This document shows positions 46,925 through 58,703 of a stretch of DNA of 64,000 bases, piece by piece. Within the stretch, counting starts at the first letter, position 1; the number at the start of each line of letters is the position of its first letter. The translations under genes and the position numbers were made by a program. The DNA lies in assembly GCA_020002185.1 (NCBI GenBank), contig CM034544.1:30901285-30965284 (forward strand). Direction: 5' to 3'. Source of the stretch: Paraescarpia echinospica. Lineage: Eukaryota; Annelida; Polychaeta; Sabellida; Siboglinidae. The notes below the pieces were generated by a model. The model was not told the origin of the DNA, ran no database searches, and worked only from the letters and a program-made list of their open reading frames with translations.

Positions 46925-48540
46925 CAATCTTTGAATCATGTTAACGTTGAAATTCCAAAAAATAAATTGTTTGCTTTCTTCCTTCACACCTGCAACAGTT
47001 GATGAAGTGAAACAAATAATTATGGCATCTCGAAATAAGTCCTGTGAGCATGATCCGCTACCAGCTGTACTGTTAAAAGCACGTCTTAACTCTCTACTAG
47101 TTACAATTACAAATGTTATAAATCTATCACTAAATTCGGGAATTTTTCCACACGATTTTAAACATACAAATGTAAACCCTCTCCTCAAGAAGACATCCCT
47201 TCCTAAAGATAACTTCAAGAATTATAGACCAGTTTCTAATCTCAATTTCATTTCCAAGATACTTGAAAACAAATTAACAAAACTCCTTGGATCTTACATT
47301 AAATCAAATGGTTTGTCTAATGAATTACAATCTGCATACAAACAGATTCATTCGACGAAAACTTCCCCATTAAAAATGCATAATGACGTTACTTTAAATT
47401 ATGGATAAAGGTAAAATAACAGCGCTTACCTTGCTAGATCTGTCTGCTGCCTTTGATACAGTTGATCACGCCATTCTCATAAATCGTCTGTCTTTATGGC
47501 ACAGCTTTAAGTTGGTTTTGTCATATGTAACACATAGGCATCAACCAGTGAAGATTGGGGATTGTCTTTCATCAGCACTCCTTATTTAATGAGGTGTTCC
47601 TCAGGGTTCTGACCTCGGACCATTACTTTTCACTCTCTATACTACACCACTGAGCTCAGTTATTAACAGTCATAAGCTAAACCATCATCTTTATGCAGAT
47701 GATACCCAGATTTACATTTCTTTGTTTTACGCCTAATACGAATTCCTCCTTAGATCAGCTCAATAATTGTCTTAATTGTCTGGATGATTGAGAGTAGATT
47801 AAAGTTAAATGTTGATATAACAAAGTTTCTTATTATTGGTACACAGAGGCAGCGGGACAAAAGTAAAAGCTTTTTCTCACACCTGTGCTTAGCCAGTATG
47901 GTACGCCTGCACCTTCAGCACGAAATCTTGGAGTAATCTTTGATGATAATTTCAATTTTAGACGGCATATTTCTCAAACTTGTCGCTGCTGTTATATTAT
48001 CATATTCGTGATTTACGACGTATTCGCCGTTATTTGCCTCTTTCTGTTGAAAAAAAACTATCGCAACTGCACTTGTTACTAGTAGGCTTCACTAATGTAA
48101 TTCCCTTTTTCACAATATTGCCCTTAAGGATATCACTAGGTTACAACGTGTTCAAAACTGCTTAGCTAGAGTTGTGACTCGGTCTCCGCGGTATTCTCAC
48201 CCAGTGCCTCTTCTAAAGCTTTTGCACTGGCTTCCTGTCCGACATCGTATTATTTTAAAGATCAGTACCATTACCAACCAGGCACTTTCATGTAAGCAAC
48301 CAGCATATTTATATTCATTGCTTACTCCTGTAAAAAAGCCTATCCAGCTTCGATCATGTAGTTGTTCCTAGAGTCAATACTAATATTGGGACTAGGGCAT
48401 TTTCTATTGCTGCACCAACTCTCTGGAATATACTCCCTCTAAAGTCCGCCTCACACCGCCCGATTGTCTACGCTGCGGCGCATCTCGACCGTCGCAGCAT
48501 AGACAATCGGGCGGTGAGCGGCAACCTTTAGTGTTAGATC
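46925..48540 (+). pseudogene. L2/CR1-like LINE reverse transcriptase, degenerate, interrupted
   Basis: Plus-strand blocks in order: VDEVKQIIMASRNKSCEHDP, NVNPLLKKTSLPKDNFKNYR, SAYKQIHSTKTS, then TALTLLDLSAAFDTVDHAIL (motif A), [17 protein letters not shown] and [12 protein letters not shown] (active site). It continues to LGVIFDDNFNFRRHISQTCR, LQRVQNCLARVVTRSPR, LLKLLHWLPVRHRIILKI and FSIAAPTLWNILPL. The LLDLSAAFDTVDH and [10 protein letters not shown] wording is characteristic of L2/CR1-type LINEs. Several frameshifts and stops. The 3' end resumes at 51747 after an inserted RTE element. Confidence 0.83.
48454..48516. repeat. Strong inverted repeat in the LINE 3' region
   Basis: 24-base arms at 48454-48477 and 48493-48516 match at 23 of 24 positions around a 15-base loop; core ccgcccgattgtctacgctg. 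It interrupts the point where the RT C-terminus should continue, so it looks like a small foldback insertion. Confidence 0.8.
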
Positions 48541-51500
48541 TTACTTAGACTTACTTAATTCCTCCTTTCGGAACATCGGGCGACGAGCTTTCTCCATCTA
48601 CTACGGTCTTTCGCAATTTCTTTGGCCTCATTCCAGGTGATTTCCATTTCTGCCAGATCTTCTTTAAACATCTTGCGCCAGGTCTTAGTCGGCCTTCCTC
48701 TCCTTCTGTTTCCACCTTCAGGCACCCATTCCATTGCTACATGTGCAGTTCTCTCTCTCTTGGTAAGCGTAGGATATGTCCCGCTAGTCTTCGTCGTCGA
48801 GACTTAACTATGTGATGCAGGCTATCCAGACTTGCCCTCCTCATCACTTCTTCATTGGTGATGTGTTCTCTCCACTATATGCCCAATATGAACCGGAGAC
48901 ATCGTCGGTGAAATATGTTTAATTTTTGTGATATCCTCTCCGTATTCTTCCACGTTTCACATGCATATATCGCTGTTGGTATTACGATTGACATGTAAAG
49001 ACGTAGTTTTATGTCCTTTCTGATGGTGTTACTGGACCATATTGGACGTAGTCTTTGGAACACTGCTGATGCCTTGCCTATCCTTGTTCGTACATCTACT
49101 TCCGCGTCGCCTTTCCTAGAGATGTAGCTTCCGAGGTAAGGGAAGTTCTCGACGCATTGCAACTCTTCCTGACCGATCACAATGTGGGGGTCAGATCCAT
49201 CACCAGCTGACAATGTTTTTGTCTTCCCATAGCTGATTCGTAATCCGACCATCTCTCCATTTTCGTTTAAAGTATTGGTCATCTCTTGTAGGATCTCCGG
49301 CGTGTGGCTGAGCAGTGCAATATCATCGGCAAAGTCAAGGTCTGTCAACCTATTATTTATCCATTTAATACCAAAGTTCGGATCTTTCATCGTTTTCCTC
49401 ATGATGAAGTCGATAACAACAACAAAGGGGAAAGGGGACAGGATGCAACCTTGACGTACACCTGTCTCTATATCGAACATGTCTGTGTAGCCATCGTTGG
49501 TCTTGATGCAGCAGTTGGTGTTTCGGTATAGCGATTTGAAAATGTCTATATACTTGCTTGGTATGCCGTATAGCTTCAGGATTTGCCATAGCGAATCTCT
49601 GTGGACACTGTCGAAAGCCTTCTTAAAGTCAGTGACATTGACTAAAAGAGATATCTGGAATTCTCTGCTTTGTTCGATGATGTTTCGCAATGTGAAGATC
49701 TGCTCAAAGCATGACCTTCCTCTTCGAAAACCAGCTTGTTCCTCCCGGAGGTGCTGTTCAACTGCTGTCTTCAGCCGGTTTAGGATCACACTGCAGAACA
49801 CTTTTCCAGGTACTGACATCAATGTTATTCCTCGCCAGTTATTGCAATCGTTCAGGCACCCCTTCTTTGGTAACGTCATGATCACTCCTCGTCTCCAATC
49901 ATCAGGAACTTCCTCCTCAGACCAGATCAGATTGAACAAGTAGGTTAACTCGTCTACAACCCCGTCCTTGCCATGTTTCAATAGTTCGGCCGATACTTCA
50001 TCAAGGCCCGCTGCCTTGTTGTTCTTGAGGCTATCGATGGCTTTGGAAACTTCTGCCCTGGTGATGTCATTGGTGATGACATCAAGCTCTTTTGTGTTTG
50101 GTTCCTGTTCGAAGTTGAAGAGTGTGGTTGGTGTTGGTTGATTTAGTACTTCTCGGAAGTGTTCAATCCACCTCGTGGCTTGTTCCTCGCTTGTTAGAAG
50201 CACTCTGCCATCTTTGTCTTTTATTGGTATGTTGGAATTGCTTTTCGCGGTAGTTAGCTCTCTCACAATCCTATACAGCGTTTTCGAGTCATTCCGTTCT
50301 GCTGCTGTTTGTGCTTCTTTACCTTTCTCTTCTAACCATTTCCTCTTATCTGTCCTACAGCTCTTTTTTACTTCTTTGTCCAGTTTCCTGTATTCTTCAT
50401 CTGATGATCTCCATTGTTGGATGTTTCTAGCTGCTTGATCTCTTTTGATCTTCATATCCTTCATTTTATCAATCAGTTTCCACGAGTCTCCAGTAATCCA
50501 CTGTTCTCTGTTGGACCCTCTTCTCCTTCCTAACACTACATTCGCGCTCTCCTTTACGGCTTGAAGGAATAGCTGCCATTGTTCTTCTAAGTCGGTTGAG
50601 TGTTGTAGCGCTTGGAATCTGTTCTTAGTTTCCTCGTAGAATTGTTTTGATGTGTCTGTGTTCTTTAAGTTATCTGTCGCATATGGCCTGACTGTCTTCA
50701 CCGTCTTGACTCTCTTTAACTTCAAGCGGATCTTACCAATCACAAGGTTGTGGTCAGAGCCAACATCTGCCCCTCTGTACGTTCGGACGTCTTGTAGAGA
50801 TGTACGCCATCTACTACTAGTGCAGATGTAATAAATCTCATTCGATGTATTGCCATCTGGTGAGATCCAGGTTTTCTTGTGAATGCGTTTATGTTTGAAG
50901 AAGGTATTGCCAATGTTGATACCACTGGCGGTGCTCATCGAGAGCAATCGTTCACCGTTATCATTCGTATTTCAGGCTGAACGGTGAGGTCCAACCGTAG
51001 TATACATTTCTCTACTGTCTCCATCCAGTTTCGCGTTAAAGTCTCCTACCACCACTTTTATGTCAAAGCTTGGTATCTCGTCAAGCACGTTCTGGAATTG
51101 GTCGTAAAAGGTCTCCTTTTTCTCGTCTGTGGCGACTTCGGTTGGGGCATATACTTGCACTACGGTGACTTTGACATGTCTGGTGTTGAACCTCGCTGTG
51201 ATGATGCGTTCACTAACTAGCTTCCACCCTATCAGTGCTTTTGTAGTATCCGTATTCAGGATGATGCCAACTCCATGGATGTGGTGATCTTGATTTCCGG
51301 AGTAAAGTACAGTTTTATCTCCGCTGTTGAAGCGTCCCTGTCCTGTCCATCTCATCTCGCTTACACCTAGAATATCTAGATGGTAAGCCTTCATTTCCTT
51401 CAGCACTTGCTCCATCCGCCCGCTCTGAAAGAGCGTTCGAACGTTCCATGTGCCTACTCTGGTGTTAGTTTTGGTGTTAAAGATATGGCTCGTCGGGGGT

Positions 51501-51746
51501 CGAGCTTCCTGACGGCTTTCACTCAACCCTGTCATAGATACATCTGTAGGTGTAGATACATCTGTAGATGCAGATGCATCCACATTTATGGATGTGCCTT
51601 CTCTTCTTCCCCTTGAAAGTGTACCGGAATGGCTTCTTCTCGTCGTTTCTGTAGTAGGAATTGTTTTTACGCGGTAGGGTTACTGGCCCTACGCCCAACC
51701 CTCCTCCTTTTTCAACCTGGCTTGGGACAGGCTATGGCGGAGTTTA
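48541..51746 (-). mobile_element. RTE-like LINE inserted into the L2/CR1-like LINE
   Basis: Nearly full coding length on the minus strand. Flanks read agtgttagatc (48530-48540) and agtattagatc (51747-51757), 10 of 11 identical. The host LINE sequence continues correctly on the right, so this is a target-site duplication around a nested insertion. Its 3' end carries taagtaagtctaagtaa, a short repeat of the type RTE elements end with. Confidence 0.8.
48555..51583 (-). pseudogene. RTE-like endonuclease-reverse transcriptase with two stops and one frameshift
   Basis: Endonuclease begins at 51583 and shows TRVGTWNVRTLFQSG, ILGVSEMRWTGQGRF, VVQVYAPTEVATDEK and VVVGDFNAKLDGD. An in-frame TGA (50972-50974) precedes the SDHNLVIGKIRL end of the domain. 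RT follows (50947-48875): KNNKAAGLDEVSAELLK, RGITLMSVPGKVF, DFKKAFDSVHRDSLW (motif A), IETGVRQGCILSP, LTDLDFADDIALLSHTPE (active site), NFPYLGSYISRKGDAEV. A TAG at 48877-48875 is followed in frame by the normal continuation. A slip in an agagagaga run near 48750 moves the frame. The protein then ends with WNEAKEIAKDRSRWRKLVA. Catalytic residues I can check are intact, so inactivation is recent. Products are often annotated craniofacial development protein 2-like. Confidence 0.87.
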
Positions 51747-51880
51747 AGTATTAGATCAGTTGAATATTATATAATTTCCCCGTCATTTAAAACGTTACCT
51801 TTATAACTTGCGTATCCACCTGAGCTCCCTGGCGTATCGAAGAAGAAGTTACCTTATTATTATTATTACGGATTGGTTTT
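51747..51880 (+). mobile_element. 3' end of the interrupted L2/CR1-like LINE
   Basis: Starts agtattagatcagttgaat and carries cccgtcatttaaaacg, then ggcgtatcgaagaagaag and a ttattattatta tail. It matches the LINE end at 40790-41065 and completes the element broken at 48540. Confidence 0.7.
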
Positions 51881-52029
51881 GTATTCAATTCATGTGTCAT
51901 ATGTTAATAATATGGTCTTTTATGATTAACCATGTCCAGTGAGACATGTAACTCGAAATGTCGCAATGTTAGTTGCAATAACATTGGATAGAATGTTGCA
52001 GATAGAACTGTAATGTGTGAGGATAAAGT

Positions 52030-52340
52030 GTACGAACTTAACATTGACCTTTATTACGTGAGAATTGACGGTCATAGGGTAGACCAATTTAACACTGGTC
52101 CTGTCAAGTCAGTCTTTACAGTCATGGAGTAGACCAACTTAAGACTGCGCGGCAGTCTTTACGGTCATATAGTTGTCAATTTAAGACTGCATCTGTTATT
52201 GGAATCCTTACATTCACAGAGTAGATCAACTTAAGAATGGCCCTGTTATTGGAATCATTACGGTCATAGCTGGACCAACTTAAGACTGCTCCTGTTATAG
52301 GAATCCTTACATAGATTGTCCCAACTTAAGTATGGTTCTG
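52030..52340. repeat. Degenerate ~58-bp tandem repeat
   Basis: Five to six imperfect units built on ggtcatagagtagaccaact, taagactg and cctgttattggaatc. No coding potential. Confidence 0.75.
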
Positions 52341-52380
52341 TCATGGCTATCTTTGTTATATACAATCATCTCCAGCATGT

Positions 52381-52690
52381 TGTCGGGTGTATGGTGAACT
52401 TCTAGGTGTTCTATTGTTTGGCGGATGTATGATGCACTCCTAGGAGTTATATTGTTTGACGGGTGTATGATGCACTCCTAGGTGTTCTATTGTTTGACGG
52501 GTGAATGATGCACTCCTAGGTGTTCTATTGTTTGACGGGTTTATGATGCACTCCTAGGAGTTATGTTGTTTGACGGGTGTATGATGCACTCCTGGGTGTT
52601 CTTTTGTTTGATGTTTGTATGATGCAGTCCTAGGAATTATATGTTTGATGTGTGTATGATGCACTCCTGTGGATTCTATTTGTATTAAAC
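52381..52690. repeat. 38-bp minisatellite, about 8 copies
   Basis: Units contain gatgcactcctaggtgttct followed by attgtttgacgggtgtat, alternating with an aggagttat variant. Directly follows the 58-bp array. Confidence 0.9.
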
Positions 52691-53712
52691 AAGGTGTGTT
52701 GTACTACTGGATGATGCGGGCCTTTGTAAGATGACACACAAATAACATATAATTCATTCAAAAGGCAGACGAAAATCAACCCTCGTGAATACTTTAGCTG
52801 CATGTACGTAACCAGTTATGCCAAATTCTAGTGAAATCCAATCAATGTCATTGGCGTCGGAATGTAGTGAATATTAATGGGGGAGGGCTGAGCCGCAGCC
52901 CGAAGCCGGGGCTTCAGCACTTCGTCGCTATCGAACCTGACATCGGAAGACGGGGGGTGGACAATGTTGGAGATGTGTCGCTGTTCGAGGGGGTTCTGTT
53001 GGATAGTTTTCGCCAACCTCCAAATGCACCAACCTTCACGCTTACCAAAAACATTCAAACAATTCTAAAATATTGGGGGTTCGCAGCCCTCCATTGTAAT
53101 TTCGGATGACTCAGCCATCAAGCCCCGGCGCCTATAAATATAATATTGTGCCTGTTTATGATAATATATCTTTTGGTCCTGCGCGTCAAATCAACCAATG
53201 TAGTTCATCGCACAGAATTAGTTGTCATTTTATGAAGTTCTTTTAGTAGTGTGGTATCCGGTGGGCAGCTGGTGGGCAGCTGGTCGGACGTGGAGTCATT
53301 GTAATCAACGTTGACCAAACGAAGAACTAAACGTCGCTTATTTCGAGGCATCGCAACATAAGCCCTTCACAACAGGTCTTCATCATGTCGTACACAGAAT
53401 AATTAGGATGTTAAATAATATTCCACAAATGTAGTTGCGGAATATAGGGAACAATAAATAAATTTAAATGATCTTAATTAAAATTATTTCCCAGTTCTTG
53501 CAGTGTACCGCAAGAGTCAATTCTTAGTCCAATTGTCTTTATAGTGTATTATTATTAGAGACATTTCGTTGCAGATTTCGTTGTATGTACGCCTATATTG
53601 TAACGTTTTGTACGATGTAGACATGTTGATTGGACGCCAGTTCAAATAGATTCATTTCAATGCAAATATGCACGACGCTACTGTGCGAGTGTACACACTG
53701 AATGTGTCTCAG
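52691..53712. other. End of lectin gene 2 intron 1
   Basis: Contains a GC-richer block (52870-53130, gggggagggctgagccgcag) that reads open on both strands but matches no family I know. It may be part of a non-autonomous repeat. Nothing else recognised. Confidence 0.35.
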
Positions 53713-53925
53713 GTGCACTGAATATCGCCCTGGGTAGACCGGCCTACCAGAGCTCCGACTGGCAAGACCATGCCGCCGCCCTGGCGGTCGATGGCGACGG
53801 TAACGGCGACTTCAACAAACATTCCTGCTCGAGCACTGACGACCAATTCAAACCGTGGTGGGTGGTCGACCTGGGAACGATGCAACCTGTCTTCCAGATA
53901 CAAATAGCAAGCAGGGAGCGACAGA
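53713..53925 (+). CDS. Lectin gene 2, exon 2: F-type lectin domain, first half
   Basis: Follows a gtctcag acceptor; reads ALNIALGRPAYQSSDWQD, LAVDGDGNGDFNKHSC, KPWWVVDLGTMQPVFQIQIA, SRERQ. It ends at gtaagt, phase 1 on both sides. His of KHSC and Arg of ASR are in the expected fucose-site positions; the NRVD seen in gene 1 is SRER here. Confidence 0.9.
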
Positions 53926-54690
53926 GTAAGTTGCATGACATTTGTTTAATAAATAGATAAACATGCTGATTATCTAGCATTTTGTCGTATGATTTCTTAA
54001 CGCCTTTCCATGTACACAACTGGCACGTATTGCCACAACGTGTGTAAATAATCATTTTCCAAATGTATTCGTGTGTCAAGTACATTAGACCTGCTACACA
54101 GATATTAATGAAAGAAAGAGGAAAAGCATGTTGTTATTTAGAAGAAAGAGTGCATATGACCCAAATCTTATGGACGAACGGAGATTACCTTACGCAGTTT
54201 GAATAACATAAAATTACGAAGATCCAAAAGTGCAACAAGTGAGACTCGTTAAGAACGTCTTGAAGACGGACGCGAAATAGTCAACTCCAGGGCCAAGGAG
54301 GGCAGCAGATTGAGGGTGGAATGCTATTTGGAATAAATATGTTTTTTTGTGTTTTCCGCAAGGTAACTATAGTTTCAAATGATTTTAAATTGGTGATTCA
54401 GTTCATGAAATTGGTGAATAATTAAGGAGGCATGATAATGTGCAGTAATGGATTTACAAGATTGCATTATCAAGCCAACGATATTTCAAAAGATATATAA
54501 ATAAAAGGTGGGTTAATGTCATGTTAACATAAGTGTATTCAAATGAACTGGAACGCACTATATATTGTTGATATAAACTAATCGAATTAAACTAGATCAT
54601 TATGAAACTACATGTAAAATAATAACATATTTTCCATAGAAACAAAGCTATTTCCACCATTGATAACACTGTGACAAATTAATTGTATAG

Positions 54691-54915
54691 GCTCACGTCT
54701 ACACAATTTCACGGTCGGTTTGACTAACACCCGGCCTTCGGCAGAGAGTGGTCCAGAGAGGTCCCCCTGTGTTGTGTGCCTCGACTACCCTGGCATCTTC
54801 CCCGCCACGAGGAAAACACTAACATGCACAAACTTCGCTAGGGGCCGCTACCTGTTCATCCAGATCAAGGAAGACGGCAACAACTTCCTGACGCTGTGTG
54901 AAGTCGAAGTCTACT
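54691..54915 (+). CDS. Lectin gene 2, exon 3: F-type lectin domain, second half
   Basis: Follows a tgtatag acceptor; the junction gives Ser, then SRLHNFTVGLTNTRPSAESG. It continues CVVCLDYPGIFPATRKTLTC, ARGRYLFIQIKEDG and FLTLCEVEVY to a gtaagt donor in phase 1. All domain-end motifs are kept. No following exon was identified. Confidence 0.9.
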
Positions 54916-56814
54916 GTAAGTGTAATAATCTTAGAGTGATATTAGTCTTTTCAGTATTGTTATGCAGTAAACAAAGACACACACAAAATGTATAGGTGCC
55001 TAGTGTTATATTGTTATTTAATATTATTGAAGACCATTCAATTCAAGTATAGTGATACACATTATACCCAATTTATTGTACATAGTAATAATAATGATAA
55101 TAACATTAATAATAGTATATGTCAATATCCGCCAGGTGAAGCGAACTTGTATATTGATTTGGGTTCAGAGATAGGCTAAAACTCGACAGAAATATCTAGG
55201 CAAGGTAGAGATTTCCATAATTTATCCACCCGAACAAAACAAACATTTTCATAAATAACCTTGGGAGAATATAAACTTTTCGTAGCACCTTTAAAATACT
55301 CCTTATTGAGACTCGTCAGCTTCATACACATTCTTATCATCGATAGGACATGAACATATAAATATCTTCCAAGTTACCTCTTATATATGCAAATTGTAAA
55401 AATCCCTCCATCAGAGTCAACCCAAACAATCATGACAGACAAATACAACCTTATGCGATCACTATATTGAAATGTCTGGGTACTGTTACCCTCTAGGCCA
55501 GCGTAATGTAAATACAATTCGAAGAATGTTCGTGTTCAGCGATACCCTACTTTGACATTGATGTCGACCTGATTCAGTTCTAGCCGTCTGTAACCTTCCG
55601 AAGTTGACTCAGCTCAAGTTGAGGGAACTTCACTCTTCTCGCGGGAATTCAATCATGACGCTGATACCGCCTATTCGCGTGTAGCCTCGCCTCAGGTCTC
55701 TTGACCTCACGAACAAACGTGTAGACGTTGCTGGCCGTCACTCTGACCCGACAATAAATACAATAAATGTTAACTACAATAATATAATATTCTTATTCAG
55801 CGGTGTGAACTATACACCCCTCTGAATATGATGTTATTTCCAACAACACAATAATAATACCTATACATATCTTCGACGTATACGTATCAGAGCAAACTAT
55901 TCAGTTTGTCTTCACTAAACAGTCCCACCACCAAAAGTATTTCGCATTTTATCAATCTATACACCCATGAATATCATCCGTGACAACAATATTACCATCT
56001 ACATTCGATTATCGTTACTACATACAAGTCGCATAGCTGAGCAATGATCCGCTATCCCGTATAATATGCGCGACATCAGTATCGTCGCGCTAACCAAGGT
56101 TCATTTATTCTCGGCCACACCCTTTTCAACCTTAACAATATAAACCAGATAACCAATACAATACCTATAAGCTAACATTCACTCAGGTGTACACAGAACA
56201 TGTGTTTAACATAGCTCCAGTATTCTCTTCTAGAATGGGCAAGGATGTAAGTCTTTGTTGTCTAGTTACGCAAACGCTCGGTATGACTTCTCTGTCTTGG
56301 TTTGACCACCACCCTGTAAAAATATCTGGTTATAATGGAGAACAGGCTACATCCTCCTTTCTATGCGTAACTCTGGACTGGTGTGATCTATCTGTCTCAA
56401 CCACTAGTCTGTGAACAATATCCTTCGCATCTGTCATGTGAACCCCGCTGATGCTGATATCATTGTAAGAATTCCACCGTAATACAATAATTCAACATGC
56501 ATATAAATCCTCATTATAGCGACAATCCAATACGCTGTGAAATTATTCTACATAAGTTTTCATTCGTACCACAGTTCCTACTCATATATAGCTGCCTTCC
56601 ATTCATCAATTATTACAGGTTAGATTCAACTATCCTCTAGTCTACCCTAACTATAATGTAATTTTCCCCGGTTCTTTAAATCATGACCCTATGCCGCCTC
56701 CCCAGTGCATTCACATTATTGCGCAAGCACTAGTCAGCAGTCAATACTATTATGTAGTTTAGTGTGTTTGTCACACATTGGACTGGTTACTAAAAGACAG
56801 TGTTCTTAAATCGA
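54916..56814. other. Intron or downstream sequence, no exon recognised
   Basis: On the minus strand 55360-55140 has WKSLPCLDIS-like wording resembling the end of a LINE RT, too short to name. ctatacaccc...gaatat phrases repeat at 55811 and 55961. A 75-codon + frame at 56187-56414 is unassigned. No lectin-type exon found. Confidence 0.3.
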
Positions 56815-58436
56815 AATCGGCTGGTGTGTGCCTAGCATTATCACACCAGTTTTTACGCCGACTAATCGGTTGGTGTGTGTCGAAAATCGGCTGGTGTGTA
56901 CCTAGCTAGGCACACACCAGCCGATTTTCGGCACACACCAACCAATTAGTCGGCGTAAAAACTGTCGGCCGACGGCAATCGGTTGGTGTGTGCTGAATTT
57001 AAGCCCGACGGTCGGTCTAATGCTAAGCACACACCAGCCGATTTTCGGCACACACCAACCGACTAGTCGGCGTAAAAACCGTTGGCCGACGGCAGTCGGT
57101 CGGTGTGTGCCGAATTTAAGCCAGACAGTCGGCCTTATAGCGTCAATTAACGCCGTTTCGAATGTTGAATCGGCGGTCGGCGTTAATCGGCAGTCGGCGT
57201 TAGATAAGGAGGTAACCGTTGACAAGTCGGCGCATATCCGATGACGAGTCGGCTGGTGTGTGCAGGTATTTTGTCATAACACGACGGATGGCGGTAACTT
57301 GGCCAATAAGAAATCATAGCGCGATCATGTGATAGGCCTCGATATAAGGCTAAGCCCGGCGTCTTTTTTGAGTTTTCAAGCCAATTCGGGCCACAAGTTT
57401 TCATTTTTTACGTTCATATTTTATTGACCTGGCGGGTAACCAACGTTTCAGAAAGTGGTAGATTATTTTTTATCTTATTGCCATTGACATCATCGTTTTT
57501 TCTTGCTTGTTCTTAAAACAGGCGCCACAAATAAACCTAATTTCCACCTGACTTTGTTTCCCACTTCCGATAGGAATCGCCATTTTATCTTGTGAAAAAC
57601 GCTACCTCTGGTGGCGCCGCTACCGGACGCATATATATCAAGTCTTAAAAATCCGCAAAGCGGCGCTATCGGTGGAAAACGTTTTTGAGGAATTCGTTGG
57701 GTGCGATTGATTACACTTCAAGTTTCAACATAACTGTTAACTGAAACGGCTAAATATAACGTTCTGCGTACTGTCATAAAACATAGCTCGACGCTATGCG
57801 TTTCTTTGCTGGAGGATATGCTAAATGCTCAAGCCATATCGTCGTGAAGGCTGACGGCGAAGCTCCGACTTACTATGTAACAAGTTTCGTTTTCCTGATA
57901 TCTCGAATAAACACCAAAAGGTTAAACATATTTATCAGCGTATTTATAGTGGATTTGTTTTCCACAAGGATCACGTCGAGCGCCGACCGTCGGCGCGAGT
58001 CGGTTGGTGTGTGCGGGCAGAAGTCGGCGCTAGTCGGCGGAACTAATTGGCGTTTAGCGCCGACTGCTTTTTGCGCCGACTGGCAACCTAGTCGGCGAAA
58101 GTCGGCTGATGTGTGCCTAGCATAACAAGTTTCGTTTTCCTGATGGCCGTTTTGGCCTACTTTTTACATAGGTTTCATGTGTTTATTGTAGGCGTATCGA
58201 AACACTTTGTTAAGTCCGTAGTAAACACGCGTATTTATAGTGGGTTTGTTTTCCACATGGATCACGCCGAGCACCGACGGTCGGCGCGAGTCGGTTGGTA
58301 TGTGCTGACTGGTGTGTGCGGGCAAAAGTCGGCGCTAGTCGGCGGAACTAATTGGCGTTTAGCGCTGACTGCTTTTTGCGCCGACTGGCAACCCAAGTCG
58401 GCGTTAGTCGGCTGGTGTGTGCCTAGCATAACTCTT
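56815..58436. repeat. MITE cluster with CACACACCAGCCGA termini
   Basis: The terminal phrase ctaggcacacaccagccga or its inverse occurs at about 56821, 56891, 56906, 57027, 57253, 58101 and 58412. Interiors are built from gtcggcg and its inverse. Bases 56907-57029 are repeated directly at 57030-57150. A longer unit starting aacaagtttcgttttcctga (57879) recurs at 58124. No protein-coding content; open frames here are by-products. Confidence 0.75.
56847..56964. repeat. 118-bp palindrome, no loop
   Basis: Left arm 56847-56905 and right arm 56906-56964 are inverse copies at 56 of 59 positions, meeting at cctag/ctagg. It consists of two MITE ends placed end to end. Confidence 0.9.
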
Positions 58437-58703
58437 GTAGACACTACACAGGTTGCATGCCATAGCAGTGGCCAGATTAATAATGTGTCATTGATGGGCA
58501 CTGGACTCCGTCTTATAGGATGCTGTACTGTAGTAAACAGCCAGACGCCAAAATAAAGTTGTCATGTAAACTAGTACCACTGCATTGAGTATTGCCTTCG
58601 TTGTTATTGTATGACACAACATTACTGCGTATCAAGTGATTACGTAACAAATACCCGTACAGGGTAATACCTATTGTAGTCTTTCACAGTCGATAACAAC
58701 CTA

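Larger units (their letters stand above)
42042..54915 (+). other. Gene 2: secreted F-type lectin paralogue, partial model
   Basis: Supported exons: 42042-42099, 53713-53925, 54691-54915, all phase 1, joining in frame. The signal exon is almost the same as that of gene 1 and the 5' flank is related, so the pair arose by tandem duplication. Only one lectin domain is found. The last exon ends at a donor, so at least one more exon is required, but none was recognised in the remaining 9 kb. Intron 1 is 11.6 kb, close to the 10.65 kb of gene 1, but filled with different elements. Confidence 0.7.

Noticed and set aside
53709..53936. 75-codon minus-strand frame
   Set aside because: Antisense of lectin gene 2 exon 2.
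58113..58556. 147-codon + strand frame
   Set aside because: Runs through duplicated MITE sequence; no domain, no splice context.
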